Of a stretch of 64,000 bases of DNA, positions 1-10,364 are shown in pieces. Both the position numbers and the translations under genes were made by a program. Origin of the DNA: Isoetes taiwanensis (taxonomy: Eukaryota; Streptophyta; Lycopodiopsida; Isoetales; Isoetaceae); NCBI GenBank assembly GCA_021234155.1, contig JAJEKV010000063.1, positions 1,208,947-1,272,946 of the forward strand. The letters are read 5' to 3'. Each line of letters starts with the position of its first letter. The first letter of the stretch is position 1. The notes beneath the pieces were generated by a model, which did not search any database, was not told the origin of the DNA, and saw nothing but the letters and a program-made list of their open reading frames with translations.

Positions 1-2
1 CA

Positions 3-73
3 ATCATTACTACTAGGATTAAAAAACCCCTGCCTCAAAAGGTTTTCAAGGGAAAAACCTTTGCAGTAATGAT
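3..73 (+). repeat. Structured motif, copy 1 (paired ends, shared A/C/G core)
   Basis: A core that reads GGATTAAAAAACCCC and, after a short gap, GGGAAAAACC is enclosed by a 9-bp inverted repeat (ATCATTACT at 3-11 and AGTAATGAT at 65-73). A second copy at 48449-48501 keeps the core but has a different, still complementary, outer stem. What it is remains unknown. The second copy lies in the 3' region of a LINE, so this one may mark a LINE end too. Confidence 0.5.
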
Positions 74-479
74 GATACTAGACAAGCGGAGATAATGACT
101 ACTGAGGGCTCAGTAATTGCTGACGTTTATCTTACTTGTAGAAGCTTTAAGCCATTTTACCTTCTATCAACCACCTGCTATGCTGAGATGTGGTTCTTAA
201 AGCCTCATGATCTCTTAGAAGAATGCATGATGAATGAGACAAAAGTGTTGGCTTCATGAATGAAACTGATCATTTCTGACATTATTCTATATGAAGGTGG
301 GACAACTAAATATATATATTTTTTTGTATGGTATACTATCAATATCTATGTGAAAGGTATTGTTGTCTGAGAATGAATCATCGACACTATCTACTGCTTC
401 TCTCTGAAACATCATCTTCTAATTATAGATTACCACGGCCTCAACAAAATTGTAGTGCACAATCGATACCTTCTTTCTT
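74..479. other. No gene recognised
   Basis: AT-rich sequence with no open frame that I can relate to a family. It may be an eroded upstream part of the Ty3/gypsy relic that becomes readable at about 480. Confidence 0.4.
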
Positions 480-1470
480 TGATTCTAGGGTGGCTTGAGC
501 GGCTGCAAGGCGCATGATACTTCACTAAGATTGTAATGTCGAGTTCCTTGGTTATCACACCACACCTCAGGGTGTCTCCATGGATTTAGAGAAGGTTAGT
601 ATTACATTTCTTGATTAAAAAACACCTTCATCAGTTAAGGATCTATAATACTTTTTGTAGTTTGCTCATTTTTGTTGACGTTTCATCAAATATTACTCGA
701 AGAATGTCTTGTCTTTGACACATCTCACTAGGAAGAATGTTCCTTTTGCATAGACAGTTGAAGCTAAATTAATATTCATCACTTTGAAGCATGCATCCAC
801 AGCGGCATCTGCTCTTGTACATTCTAATCCTTGGCATCCCTATGTTCTTAAAGTTAATGCCTCAAATTTTGCTCCATATAATTTCTTATACGGGAGAAGG
901 ATGATCTTGAACTGTACCCGATTGCCTATCATTCACGGAAGCTACATGTTGCTGCAATCTACTATCCTATTTATGATAAGGAACTTCTAGCAATTATTGG
1001 CTGTTTTCAAGACTGGTGACAATTTCTTTAAGGCCTCCCTATCACAAACTGACTGTGTACACTAATTATTAAAGCCTGGAGTACTTTCAATCTACTCGAC
1101 TTCTCAAGCATCATTAGGCACGTGGTATATATGGGCATTATCCCACTTTGATTTTGTCATCAAGTTCAGCCTGACACACTTCAAGGGAAGTCAGATGCTT
1201 TTTCTCGCTTGACTTATTTAAAACCTAAGATAGGGGAAGCAACATTTGATCAATGATCCCAGGTCATTCTTAGTCCCGATCGATTATAGCTTCTTTCCAC
1301 TTCATTGCTCGAGAGCTGTCATGATAGCACTTTGCTGGAGGCGATTTGGACTGCACTTACCACATACCCCTTGGCACACAACATCCTCTCTCATCTTGGT
1401 TCAAACTCTCCCTCTGGCACTCTACCTCAGCAGTATGAAATTATATGTGATATTATAGATGACGATATAA
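480..1470 (+). pseudogene. Ty3/gypsy RT (C-terminal part)-RNase H relic
   Basis: Reading across frames gives the familiar Ty3/gypsy order: a segment like EFLGY..T.QGVSMD (RT end, about 540-590), a block ending in TRKNVPF (about 730-750), the RNase H region with PIAYHSRKL and YDKELLAII (about 920-1000), HFDFVIKF..DTLQGKSDAFSR (about 1147-1210), and the linker towards integrase with DPLA-like and SPSGTLPQQYE segments (about 1360-1440). Several stops and frameshifts break it. No LTRs were found. The family call is firm; the exact ends are not. Confidence 0.75.
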
Positions 1471-1474
1471 CTAT

Positions 1475-2040
1475 TATATTAGTGTCGTCACTATGTGACA
1501 CCTACCATCAGGTATTAAAAAAAAAAACGAGTTTCACTTTTAGGCTAAAACTTAACATAACCAATGGCACAAATTATTGTGTTCACTTGTAGTGAAATAC
1601 TGGATGTAGGCAAACCTTTGGAGGAAGCTTGAGTCAGAAAGAAACATCGATGAACTGAGCAGTGATTTGATAAGGACCAAACGATGATAATCAAGTTTGT
1701 TGCAGAGATGTGATATAGGGAGGTCCCGATGAAGAATCCAAATAAGATTACCAACATAAGAAGGAGGAGCCTCCTGACCATGCAAATTAGCATATTGTCG
1801 ATAGCATTACTGGGCCCAAAGAAGATGATGCTGAAGATCATATTAAAGAGTCTGGAGTTTCTCAAGCCGAAGCTCGGCACTGGAATTGATAGAGTCGTAT
1901 CTAGAGGCAGTAAGAGACTAGTGAGGATGCTGACTAGGATTGATAAAGAATGGAGTATGGCCAATGGAAATATGTATTGAGTAGTTATAGGCAAACTCAC
2001 AGAATGGAAATTAATTGACTCAATCATCATGCTAGTAACT
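1475..2040. other. No gene recognised (between two Ty3 relics)
   Basis: A 161-codon open frame exists on the minus strand (1545-2030), but it is rich in hydrophobic residues and matches no family I know. It may be eroded Ty3 sequence, since an integrase relic adjoins it on that strand. Confidence 0.3.
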
Positions 2041-2044
2041 GATA

Positions 2045-2480
2045 AAGCCTGCTTAGTGCACTCTATCTGTCATTATTCTCTAGATAATGGGCAAAAGTCA
2101 ACGAGCGCTTGACATGCAGTAGCTCCAAAAGTTGCTTGCGATCAATGATAGTGGTGTTTGGCAAGCCTGAATCTTACCTACTTCCCGAAGAAGCAAATCA
2201 GATGTTCCTTCACTAGTGATGGTGATTTGTAAGGAATGAAATGAGCCATTATAGATAATTGATCAACAACGCCCATGGTGGCATTATGACTCCGTGAACA
2301 AAATCCATAGCAACCAAGCCTTGCACATGTGAATTGCTTGCTTCTTCATTGAGCACCATTCCATGGAACAAAGTCCTAGTATAATGTTTCTGATTGGTAT
2401 GGTGCACTTAAATACTTTCCTTACATGATTGCATACATGTTCCCATGTACAACCTTAAGTCATAAAGTAAACCTTGTGGG
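2045..2480 (-). pseudogene. Ty3/gypsy integrase relic
   Basis: On the minus strand the sequence reads in pieces as the integrase core: AMDFVHGV, then VVDQLSIMAHFIPYKSPSLV and RLAKHHYH, close to the usual MDF..GLP, VVDRLSK.AHFIP and GLP..IVSDRD blocks. It is in the opposite orientation to the RT-RNase H relic at 480-1470, so it belongs to another copy or follows an inversion. Stops and frameshifts make it non-functional. Confidence 0.65.
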
Positions 2481-2484
2481 GGTT

Positions 2485-2775
2485 CTACTCGCATAGAAGT
2501 CTTATCGCAAGGGATTTAATGAATTAATGACTGGTATACCAATTGGAGACTAGGAGAGTTCATTTTTCTATACAACAATTGCGAGATGAACTTACATATC
2601 AAGATCCATCATGAAACTTAGGGAGACAACACATTCCAAGTAATGTTGCAATCATAAAATTACAAGTAGTCCTTGTTAATCTTTGAATAATGTTTATGAC
2701 TAAAACATGTAAACGTGTGCTACTTAATACTAATTTTACTATTGTGATTCTGTCTGTAGTCAACAATTTACAAAC
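2485..2775. other. No gene recognised
   Basis: AT-rich spacer between the integrase relic and the LINE relic. No repeat, RNA gene or coding signal was seen. Confidence 0.35.
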
Positions 2776-2779
2776 CTCC

Positions 2780-3505
2780 CATCATTAAGTGCTTATCCAG
2801 GTCTAGAAGAATCTCATTCTAAAATTCTATGACTGACTTGTTAATACCAACTGGAAACTTCATAATCTTGCTAGATAATAGGCAGAGGTTGTTCGAGAGG
2901 CCACAATGTCGCACATTTCTCCTAATTTAAGCAACAACCCAATGCCAACAAAAAAGAGTCTAACAACTCTCTTGCATTTGATAAATTTTAATTTGATGCC
3001 TCAAGAATAAAAATGTGTCATCAGCATACTGGTTGCAAAGCTGTTCAGTACCATCATACATGGTTAGTCCTGTGATGACATGATCCTCCACTGCTAAAAG
3101 ATCAACTGAGACAATCCTTCTGCCATAGTGGTAAACAAGAAAGGTGCCAAAGGACAACCCTGTCTGGTACCCCTTCCTACAAAAAGAATAGAAGTTATTT
3201 TGCCAAGAAAGGTCACCATAGAATGGTTAGATATCAAGAGGTTCTTTTCCACTGACACAAAATCTTCTACACAGCCCAACGCAAGAAGCGTCTTACACAG
3301 CCAAATGCAAGAAGCGTCTTTTCTAGAAAAGACCAACTGACGTTGTCACAAGTCCTTTTGAAATCAAGTTTCACGTAAACTGCTCTCTGCTAAGATCTCT
3401 TAGCCCAATGCAGTCCTTCAAAAGCTGCAATAAATATTATTGAGAATACTCTTTCTGGAAGAAATCCAAATTGGATCTCAGAGATGTGCTTTTGCAAAAT
3501 GGGTT
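2780..3505 (-). pseudogene. L1-type LINE reverse transcriptase, downstream half
   Basis: Minus-strand frames read, in pieces, as the RT domain of a plant L1-type LINE: QFGFLPE, then VKLDF, a TRQGCPLAPFLFT.MAEGLS block and QYADDTFLFL (the YADD catalytic box). The frame is broken several times. The upstream half of the same LINE lies at 9021-9750. The two halves were separated by the Harbinger element at 3509-9017, and the frame is continuous across the empty site when the insertion and one TTA copy are ignored. Confidence 0.8.
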
Positions 3506-3527
3506 TTAGGGCCATTTCCCACTCGCC

Positions 3528-6110
3528 ATTAAGTTAAGTTAGGTTAACTGTTCGGTTATCTCTTAACCTAACTAAGAAAAAATTATGGTTTCCCATCGAG
3601 GTGGTTAAATTAGAGCTAACTTAATGAAACATGAAATTTGCGTTCCCATCATGCCCATTAAGTTAGTTTAAAAAAATTAAGTTAAAGGTTCGGTTGGTGA
3701 TCCACACTAGCACTTAAAGGGCTACGTTAAGTTAGCTTTAACTATGTTTGTTTCACACTGCCAGTTAAGCAGTTATGTTAAGTTAAAGATAGTTAAGAAG
3801 TTATATTGGTTAAAGATAGTTAATGTTTTGTTGATAGTTAACATAGACAATTGTTAAGGATGTGGAGGCTTGAAAATTGCGGAAATTTAATTAACAAATG
3901 TGTTTTAATGCGAAGGCGGACCATTGATCTAAATCATAGGCGATTCAATTTAAACTATTAATGACTCCATGACTGTAATCAATGCAAAGCTTGGGCTTGT
4001 TCTTATTTTGGACTTGTTTTATTATATCTTAACTTGTTTTGGACTTTGCACATCGAAGGTCTAGGTTTTCATTGGCATTCATTGTATTTCAGATGGTCGC
4101 ATGCACTCTACGTTTCATCTTCATGGTTTTATCTTCATCTTCCTGCACTCTTTATCTTAAGAATTATCTTTATCTTCATCTTATGAACTCTTAATTATCT
4201 TAAGTGCATCTTAATTTCTTAAGATCATCTTCATGGTTTAATGCACTCTACGTTTCATGCCATGGTCCTATTTCACCTGCAAACACATTGCAACCATGGT
4301 TGTGTCTAAGCTACTTGAGAAAACAACAACAAATTACTGTAGCTCATTAAACACTTATTGAGCAAGGTCGGAATTGTGTTTAATGAGCCATTGCCATGGT
4401 CGCAATTGCTACAATGCAAGGTAGCTATAATGCCATGGTCGCAATTGCTACTGTAGCAAATAAAGTCGAAGATTATTGTATATGCATTGACCGAGCTTTT
4501 GTAGGGCAAATCTGTGAGAATTAAAAAATACTGGGTCATCACATATTGAAGCAGCATCACAAAACACTGATCGCAAACGTACAGGCTTTGACAAGACAGG
4601 ATGTTATTTCATTACACATATATGATCTTATGAGTCAGATTTATAAAAAAAGGGGAAGATCATGGTTATGTGGTTATAAAAAGGGGAAGTTCATGGCCAC
4701 ACATTCGAAGGACAAATATCAAAGGATACATGGACTATTTTTAACATATGCCATATGCCATATATGACAATTCCGATTATAATAGAGGAGGTATAGGCAT
4801 GATATTTGGGGCCAAACGTGATTGAAAATAGATATAGTGGCTTCTGCCGAATGCCGACTCCTAGTCGGCCGGAATGAAGCTAAGAAATCAGTAAGAAGTA
4901 TACAGATAAAAGCAGAGGGAGTTCTAAGGTTGATCGATTGCAGGATTAAGCACAACCTTTGGTTGTTCCTTGTGTTGTCGGGGCCTTATTACTGCACGAT
5001 TAGGTGCAGTCAACACTGCTACAGTACTGGGTCATACCCATTGCTACAGTGCTTGGTTTATTTATATTCCAATGGTTCATGTCATCACATTATGAATAGT
5101 TTGAATATTGCTATCTCAATAGAACTTGTCATCAATAGACATCATATCTCTTGAATTAAATCTTCAAATCAGTAGAACTAATTTGCTAACAAAATCGGCA
5201 TCAAAACTCCCCAAAATCTATCTGCATGAATGAAGCCTTTACCTGGAGCTGCCGGAACAGATATCTTCTCAGAAACCATTCGAACAGTTGTAGATCATAA
5301 CAGTTGTAGATATACTTAACAGGTTGTAGATATCTCGTAAAACCATTCTTCCTTTGCATCCTTCCTTGCATCCTTCCTTTGCATAACAGGGACAGTTGTA
5401 GATCATAACACTTGTGACCATAACAATTGTAGATATACCTAGTATCTGCAAAAATACAGGATATTTATCAGCAGATAGCTAGTATGAAAAGAAGCAAACA
5501 ACAACATATGAACCTGAACATCGATTCTGCAAACTTGACATGACTGATCAGCATCTATACCTTTGAAATACAAGTAGTAAAGCCAACTGAATATCATGCA
5601 AAGTGGATTACGTTCATTTGCCTTATGCACCCAATCACATTTACTCAATCATGCATCTACATCTAATATACATCTACCATCTAATATATTACATGCAATC
5701 TACATCTAATCGCCATCTACAATCTAATATATTACATGCAAATCGTAATCGCCATCTACATCTAATATATTACATGCAAATATAATAAACCAAAAGCCAT
5801 AGATTAATCGCAGATAATGCCATAGATTAATCTTGCAGATTTTGCCATAGATTAATCTTTTGCAGATATCGGAAAAAGAAGCAAAGATTATGTGGATCTG
5901 AATTAAACCTGAGTCTAAGACAAGTCCCCATCTGTAAATATACAAAACATATCTAAAGTTAGAGCACTTCAGAAAAAGCACAGAGGCTTTGCTAATGCTT
6001 GCAAAAAATATTACCATCTTCAAAAATTGAGAACAAGATATTGAGAAATGGACTTTCTTAATTCTTCTCCTAAAACAACAAACAAATTCAGCCTCTTCAA
6101 AAGGACCCTC
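3528..6110. repeat. Non-coding part of the Harbinger element with short repeats
   Basis: The first 330 bases (3528-3850) are dense in TTAAGTTA/TAACTTAA-like words, mirrored near the other end (8740-8995). Beyond that are local direct repeats: cttcatctt/ttaag words at 4100-4230, GCCATGGTCGCAATTGCTAC twice at about 4394-4452, GTTGTAGAT words at 5285-5430, and CATCTA/TAATATATTACATGCAA words at 5655-5780. No gene was recognised here. Confidence 0.6.
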
Positions 6111-6113
6111 TGC

Positions 6114-7343
6114 TCATTCTTTCTTTGCTATATGCGGACCTCCAACTATGTTTTGAGCACGTCTAGCCAACCTTTCGGCCTCAAGTTCTTCTAGTTCTGC
6201 ATTCACATCTGCTTCACCTATATCAATGAGAACATTATGCAGTATGCAACATGCATGCGCGGTAATATTGGCATATATTGGTTTCATTTTCATCTTCCTA
6301 TCCAAAATCTTAAACTTTCCTTTCAATAGACCAAAGGATTGCTCAATAAACACACGAGCCTTTCCGAGCTCTTTGTTGAATTCCCGTTCAACAACCGTAT
6401 GCACGCGTCCTACCTTGTTAAGAAAAGAGACGAGAAGCCATGGGCTGCATGTATATCCCTTATCAGCCAACAAAATGGGTTTCACTTGTAGACCAAAATT
6501 AATGGTAACTACTGGTTCTTGCATAATTTCACAGTTTTGAATCCTTTGACGAATGCATGAGTTCTTCCAAACCCTTGAGTCATGAACACTTCCAGGATAT
6601 CCAATGTTAACATCAAGAAATCTGCGGTTACTATCACAAACAGCTTGTAAAATTATGCTAAATCTTTGTTTTCTATCATAATAATCTGCCCCGGTTGGGC
6701 CTGTAGGTTGCAAGATCTCCAAATGTGTACAATCAAGAGTCCCACAAACATTAGGAATCTTAGAAACAAGAGCAAATCCATTGATAATTTGCTGCATACC
6801 CTCGCCAACTGGAAATCTGATTACATCATTGAAGTTAGAGCAGACTGCTCTACAAGTTTCTACAAAAATTTTATGGGCAGTACTGACACCTATCCCAAAC
6901 TTCTCCGAAAGAACCAAAAAGTCAACACCTCTAAAAAGCTTATAGAATGTACATCCAACTCTAATGTGGACTGGAACAGCATCACGAAAGTTGGTATTAC
7001 ATTTCTGAACATCGTGTTCCAACCTTGCACATAACCAAAAAAATGTATCTTTCTTCATCCGAAAGTTTTGTTTCCACCTTGAATCATCGTAGTAACCCAA
7101 CATGAACTTGTCAAACCAAGTGAAGCTCCTTGGTTTGACCCACCATCTACCTTCTAATGACAACAACTCTTGTTCTACAAGCAAGTTTAGATCTAGGACA
7201 TGTTGTTGAACTAACTGCAGGTCTTCCTCTTCATTATCTTCCATCATAGCATTTAAATTTGCATCTGAAAACATTTGTTGGCCCCTAAAAATCATCGGCA
7301 AAGTTTGCCCTGCTAACATCAAAGTTGTTTCCTCTAAACTCAT
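6114..7343 (-). CDS. PIF/Harbinger DDE transposase, 409 aa
   Basis: This is the transposase of the surrounding element, of the nuclease family DDE_Tnp_4 that cuts and rejoins DNA at the inverted repeats. The single frame is intact. Residues 70-190 hold the N-terminal region with the helix-turn-helix-like stretch FLVLSEKFGIGVSTAHKIF. The catalytic triad is visible as D204 in CGTLDCTHLEI, D294 in ILLADKGY, and E334 in IEQSFGLLKGKF. The family signature GYPGSVHDSRVW is at about 248-259. An acidic N-terminus (35-41) precedes WWVKPR. The ATG at 7343 is the first in frame. The trihelix gene lies upstream on the same strand. I see no frameshift or stop, which is unusual in this window. Confidence 0.93.
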   Translation of the reverse strand: MSLEETTLMLAGQTLPMIFRGQQMFSDANLNAMMEDNEEEDLQLVQQHVLDLNLLVEQELLSLEGRWWVKPRSFTWFDKFMLGYYDDSRWKQNFRMKKDTFFWLCARLEHDVQKCNTNFRDAVPVHIRVGCTFYKLFRGVDFLVLSEKFGIGVSTAHKIFVETCRAVCSNFNDVIRFPVGEGMQQIINGFALVSKIPNVCGTLDCTHLEILQPTGPTGADYYDRKQRFSIILQAVCDSNRRFLDVNIGYPGSVHDSRVWKNSCIRQRIQNCEIMQEPVVTINFGLQVKPILLADKGYTCSPWLLVSFLNKVGRVHTVVEREFNKELGKARVFIEQSFGLLKGKFKILDRKMKMKPIYANITAHACCILHNVLIDIGEADVNAELEELEAERLARRAQNIVGGPHIAKKE

Positions 7344-7517
7344 TATTCTAACTACTGATCAGTGGAATTACTAGCCTTTTTAGTTTTCTCCAAGCCAGAT
7401 AAGCTCTAACCTACTCTCCTGCAACCTTCTTAGATCCTACTGAGAACCTGCAAGAAAGACATCCAAAACTTAGAACTCAAAGTAAATCTAGAATTTGAGA
7501 ACAAAAGTTATAAAACA

Positions 7518-8659
7518 TTATTCACCATCACTTGAGAAGCTGCGTGCAATTTTACGCCATGCATTTGCAATAGTTTTGAAATTCCTATTGAAATCCCTTT
7601 TCCGTTGCAACTTTTTCTGCTCTATTTCCAACAATGCTTGAGTTCGTTCCCTTCTCTCTTCCTTTGCATTCTTTATGGCCTCTACCAAATTCTTATTTGC
7701 CTCTAATATGGTGGCGACCAAGTTATTTCAATGGTTTTCCTCCTTTTTCGGATGAACCTATCTCACCTTTGCCTTGTGGATGGTGCTTAACAATTTGATC
7801 GGTTGCAATGTGTTTACCCTGCTTGTGTCAACTATGTTAGGTGGGTTCACATTGGGTCTTGATGATTGAAATGAATCCATGGCATCAAATATGCTACGAT
7901 GGAAATTTGGCAACTTTTTTTGCTTTCTTTCATCACTCGAAAGAGAGAAAAAATCTGGATTTCCAGTTTGTTTCTGAAAATCTTTCACACTCTTGTATTC
8001 CCCAATCAGATTCTCCCATTTGGTCCTACAACCTTCTCCATCTCTATCCTTGTAACCGTGCTTCTGCATTTCCTCCGCTATCTTTGTCCATTTCAAATTT
8101 GCATACTCCATCTTCTCCCTTGTATTTTTGTGCTCATAAATCAGCCACTCCTTTTTCAAATCCACAAGCAAGAGTGCCTCATCAAGATTCCAATTTCTTG
8201 ATCGTTTTCGCTTCGCACTCGAGGATGGACCAGCCACATCAATCTCAAATTCAACTTCTTGCTCTTCACCAATGGCTTGCTGTTGGTTAAAACTTCTCTA
8301 TCAATACTATAACTAGAATAGAGATCTATACATCAAATAATTAAGAATAAAAAATGAAATACCGTTGTTTCATGTAGATCAATTTGCTCTTGCTCTTTTT
8401 GCTCTTTATGCACGTCAAATTGCTCTTGCCCAGAGGATTCCGATTCAATTTGCACAACCTATGAAATGGAGAGCAGTTTTAAGACTGATACAAAACGATA
8501 TGAATGGTAGCAAATACGATTGGATGAAGAAACAAGGACTAATATAAAAGATAACAAATTCAATTGCATCAGGTAAAATGTAAAGCTTACTGCTGCTTTT
8601 GATGAATCTGACTTCTCGGCCTTTGAAAGAGCGACCACTAGCTCCTCGACCCCGATCAT
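7518..8659 (-). CDS. Harbinger partner protein (trihelix/Myb-like), about 283 aa, spliced
   Basis: In PIF/Harbinger elements a Myb/SANT or trihelix protein binds the ends and helps the transposase enter the nucleus. The exons I infer are 8591-8659, 8363-8458, 8279-7767 and 7691-7518. The first junctions are in frame with GT-AG borders and the last intron would be 75 nt. Exon 2 is Q/E-rich. Exon 3 has a basic patch (KRKRSRNW) and then the trihelix domain: NWNLDEALLLVDLKKEW, WTKIAEEMQKHGY, CRTKWENLIGEYK. The last exon is a basic coiled coil (EERRERTQALLEIEQKK). If the 75-nt segment is not spliced, a TAG at 7758-7760 ends the protein there. The start ATG at 8659 is chosen because it is the one that splices in frame. 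Confidence 0.75.
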
Positions 8660-8998
8660 GTTTCTTTCGTCGGCCCATTCTTTTTCTCAAAAATCGTTCT
8701 CTTCTTTAACCTAACCGTTTCATTCATTCTTCCTTTTCTCATTATACCATTAAGTTAATACTTAACCAAAATAAAAAAAGTTAAGTGGACCTATTATAGG
8801 TCCATTAACTTTTCCCTTAATTTAATTTAAAAAAAAAAAGGCCGGTTAAAATTTTAACATAACCATCTTCACTGGGAAAGTCAATCTTGTTAAGTTAGTC
8901 GCAATTAAAAATTAACCAAAGTTGACTTAACTAGTGATAACCTAAGTGTCGGTGTGAAAGCAAGTTCCAGTTAATTAGCCTATTTAACCTAACCTAAC
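8660..8998. repeat. Right subterminal region of the Harbinger element
   Basis: AT-rich sequence with repeated TTAAGTTA/TTAACC-type words close to the right inverted repeat, mirroring 3528-3850. It is likely the promoter side of the trihelix gene and a cluster of end-binding sites (inference). Confidence 0.5.
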
Positions 8999-9020
8999 GG
9001 CGAGTGGGAAATGACCCTTA

Positions 9021-9750
9021 GCTTCCCTACATAAGCCTTTGCTATAATTTTATGAAATGATGGACAGAAGGTTGATGTGGTGCCAGTCATTTATGGATTT
9101 AGGTTCTTTGATTTTGGGAATCAAACTAATGCATCTAGTATTCAACCTTTTCGCTGCCTCTAAAAAATTTTGATACGGGGCATATAGGTTTGATCAATTT
9201 CCAATTTATTTGAAAAAAATCAATGCCATCAAGTCCACGAGTCTTAGCCCTTGCCAATAAGAATGTGGCATCCTGAATCTCTTGTAGACTTAAGGGACAC
9301 CCCACCTCCAATCTTTGCTCTTGAGAGACGTTAGAACGGAATTTGAAGGAATCCAAATCCTTAGAACTGTCCTGAAACCCTAACCTCTTTTGCTCAAGAA
9401 CCCCCTAAAGTGCTTGTACAATACCTTCTTAATTCGCTGCAGTTCTTTCACAACTGTTCCATCTTCCATTTCGAGAGAGGTTAATCTAGCTGAATGTTTC
9501 CTTTGCCTCGTTGCGCTGAAAAAATATTTAGTACACCTATCACCTTCACGTACCCACTTCAAATCTGCTTTGACTTTTGCCTCTTTAAGTTTGATAGATT
9601 CCAGCCTAAGGTGTTTCTTTTTCTCTGATGTTATTGCTGATACTGTCCTTATCTTCTCCAAGCACTATGTATAACGACTCCAACTGTGCCCTTTTAACCA
9701 GTACTTTATTTTCCCTTAATCTTTAGCAAACCTTTTTATCGCAGTTAATG
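9021..9750 (-). pseudogene. L1-type LINE, upstream half (linker before RT)
   Basis: Minus-strand frames 9661-9380 and 9356-9135 read as the region between endonuclease and RT of an L1 LINE: KADLKWVREGDRCTKYFF followed by REVN-type linker, then CPLSLQEIQDATFLLARAKT and GLDGIDFFQINW, the start of the RT domain. It joins in frame with 2780-3505 once the Harbinger insertion is discounted. The endonuclease half is missing. Confidence 0.78.
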
Positions 9751-9754
9751 AAGC

Positions 9755-10025
9755 GTAACCGACATGAATTATATTCAACTACATGTGGGTTACTGCTTGG
9801 CCAAGATTGATCTCAACCATTGGATCACTATAAACTTGAGGGATGGTGTGTTGGGCGCAGAGTTTGAAATTGGGGGGGGGGGGAGGGGTTCGACTCTGAA
9901 AAATCCGGCCATTTTAAAAAAAAAATCCGAAAGAAAAAAAGGACCGTCAATTTTTTCAGGCCATTTTTATAATTTTTTTGAAGATTTCCGAAAAATTACA
10001 CTATAAATTTGTGTATTTCCGTATA
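9755..10025. other. No gene recognised; G-run and A-runs
   Basis: Contains a run of about twelve G at about 9872 and several A/T homopolymers. No coding signal. Confidence 0.4.
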
Positions 10026-10129
10026 CAAGAATGTTTGTTTTGCCCAGATTCTGGGCTTGGAAAATGCGGGCGCGCGGCAACGCGGAGGCATTTGACATGC
10101 CCAGAATCTGGGCAAAACAAACATTCTTG
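10026..10129. repeat. 31-bp perfect inverted repeat (hairpin)
   Basis: The arm at 10026-10056 and its exact reverse complement at 10099-10129 are separated by 42 bp of GC-rich sequence. Each arm carries the near-palindrome GCCCAGATTCTGGGC. The sequence is AT-rich outside, so this is a sharp local structure. It may be the tip of a foldback element or a small-RNA precursor. Confidence 0.75.
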
Positions 10130-10138
10130 AAACGTGAT

Positions 10139-10168
10139 AACCATCATTCAATTAAATTGGGATTATGT
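10139..10168 (+). repeat. 30-bp repeat, also present inverted at 23761-23790
   Basis: These 30 bases recur, exactly by eye, as the reverse complement of 23761-23790. They begin with AACCATCATTCAATT. The copies are 13.6 kb apart and the surrounding sequences do not match, so each is probably an end fragment of an unrecognised short element. Confidence 0.6.
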
Positions 10169-10364
10169 GTTGATTTTGGGACAAATTTCATATTGCAATT
10201 TTTTAGTAACTTGATAAAAGTCACCATATAATCACACACCTTAATATAAATTCACACCTTAACTTCAAATTACAAAATCATATATCACACTGCTCAAGTA
10301 GTACACAACTTTTATTAACTGTGATTGATACATAGTAATGTAGAAAACATATTTACATAGTTTT
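10169..10364. other. No gene recognised
   Basis: AT-rich DNA downstream of the DUF7869-type gene, perhaps its 3' untranslated region. Confidence 0.3.

Larger units (their letters stand above)
3509..9017 (-). mobile_element. Complete PIF/Harbinger transposon
   Basis: A 5.5-kb DNA transposon with 19-bp terminal inverted repeats, GGGCCATTTCCCACTCGCC at 3509-3527 and its complement with one mismatch at 8999-9017. It is flanked by TTA (3506-3508 and 9018-9020), the three-base target duplication typical of PIF/Harbinger. It carries two minus-strand genes usual for the superfamily, a DDE transposase (6114-7343) and a Myb/trihelix-like protein (7518-8659). About 2.5 kb between the left end and the transposase is non-coding and repetitive. 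Both genes read without disabling changes, so the element may be autonomous. Confidence 0.92.

Noticed and set aside
6226-7034. Plus-strand frames opposite the Harbinger transposase
   Set aside because: Shadows of the minus-strand gene, which has the catalytic motifs.
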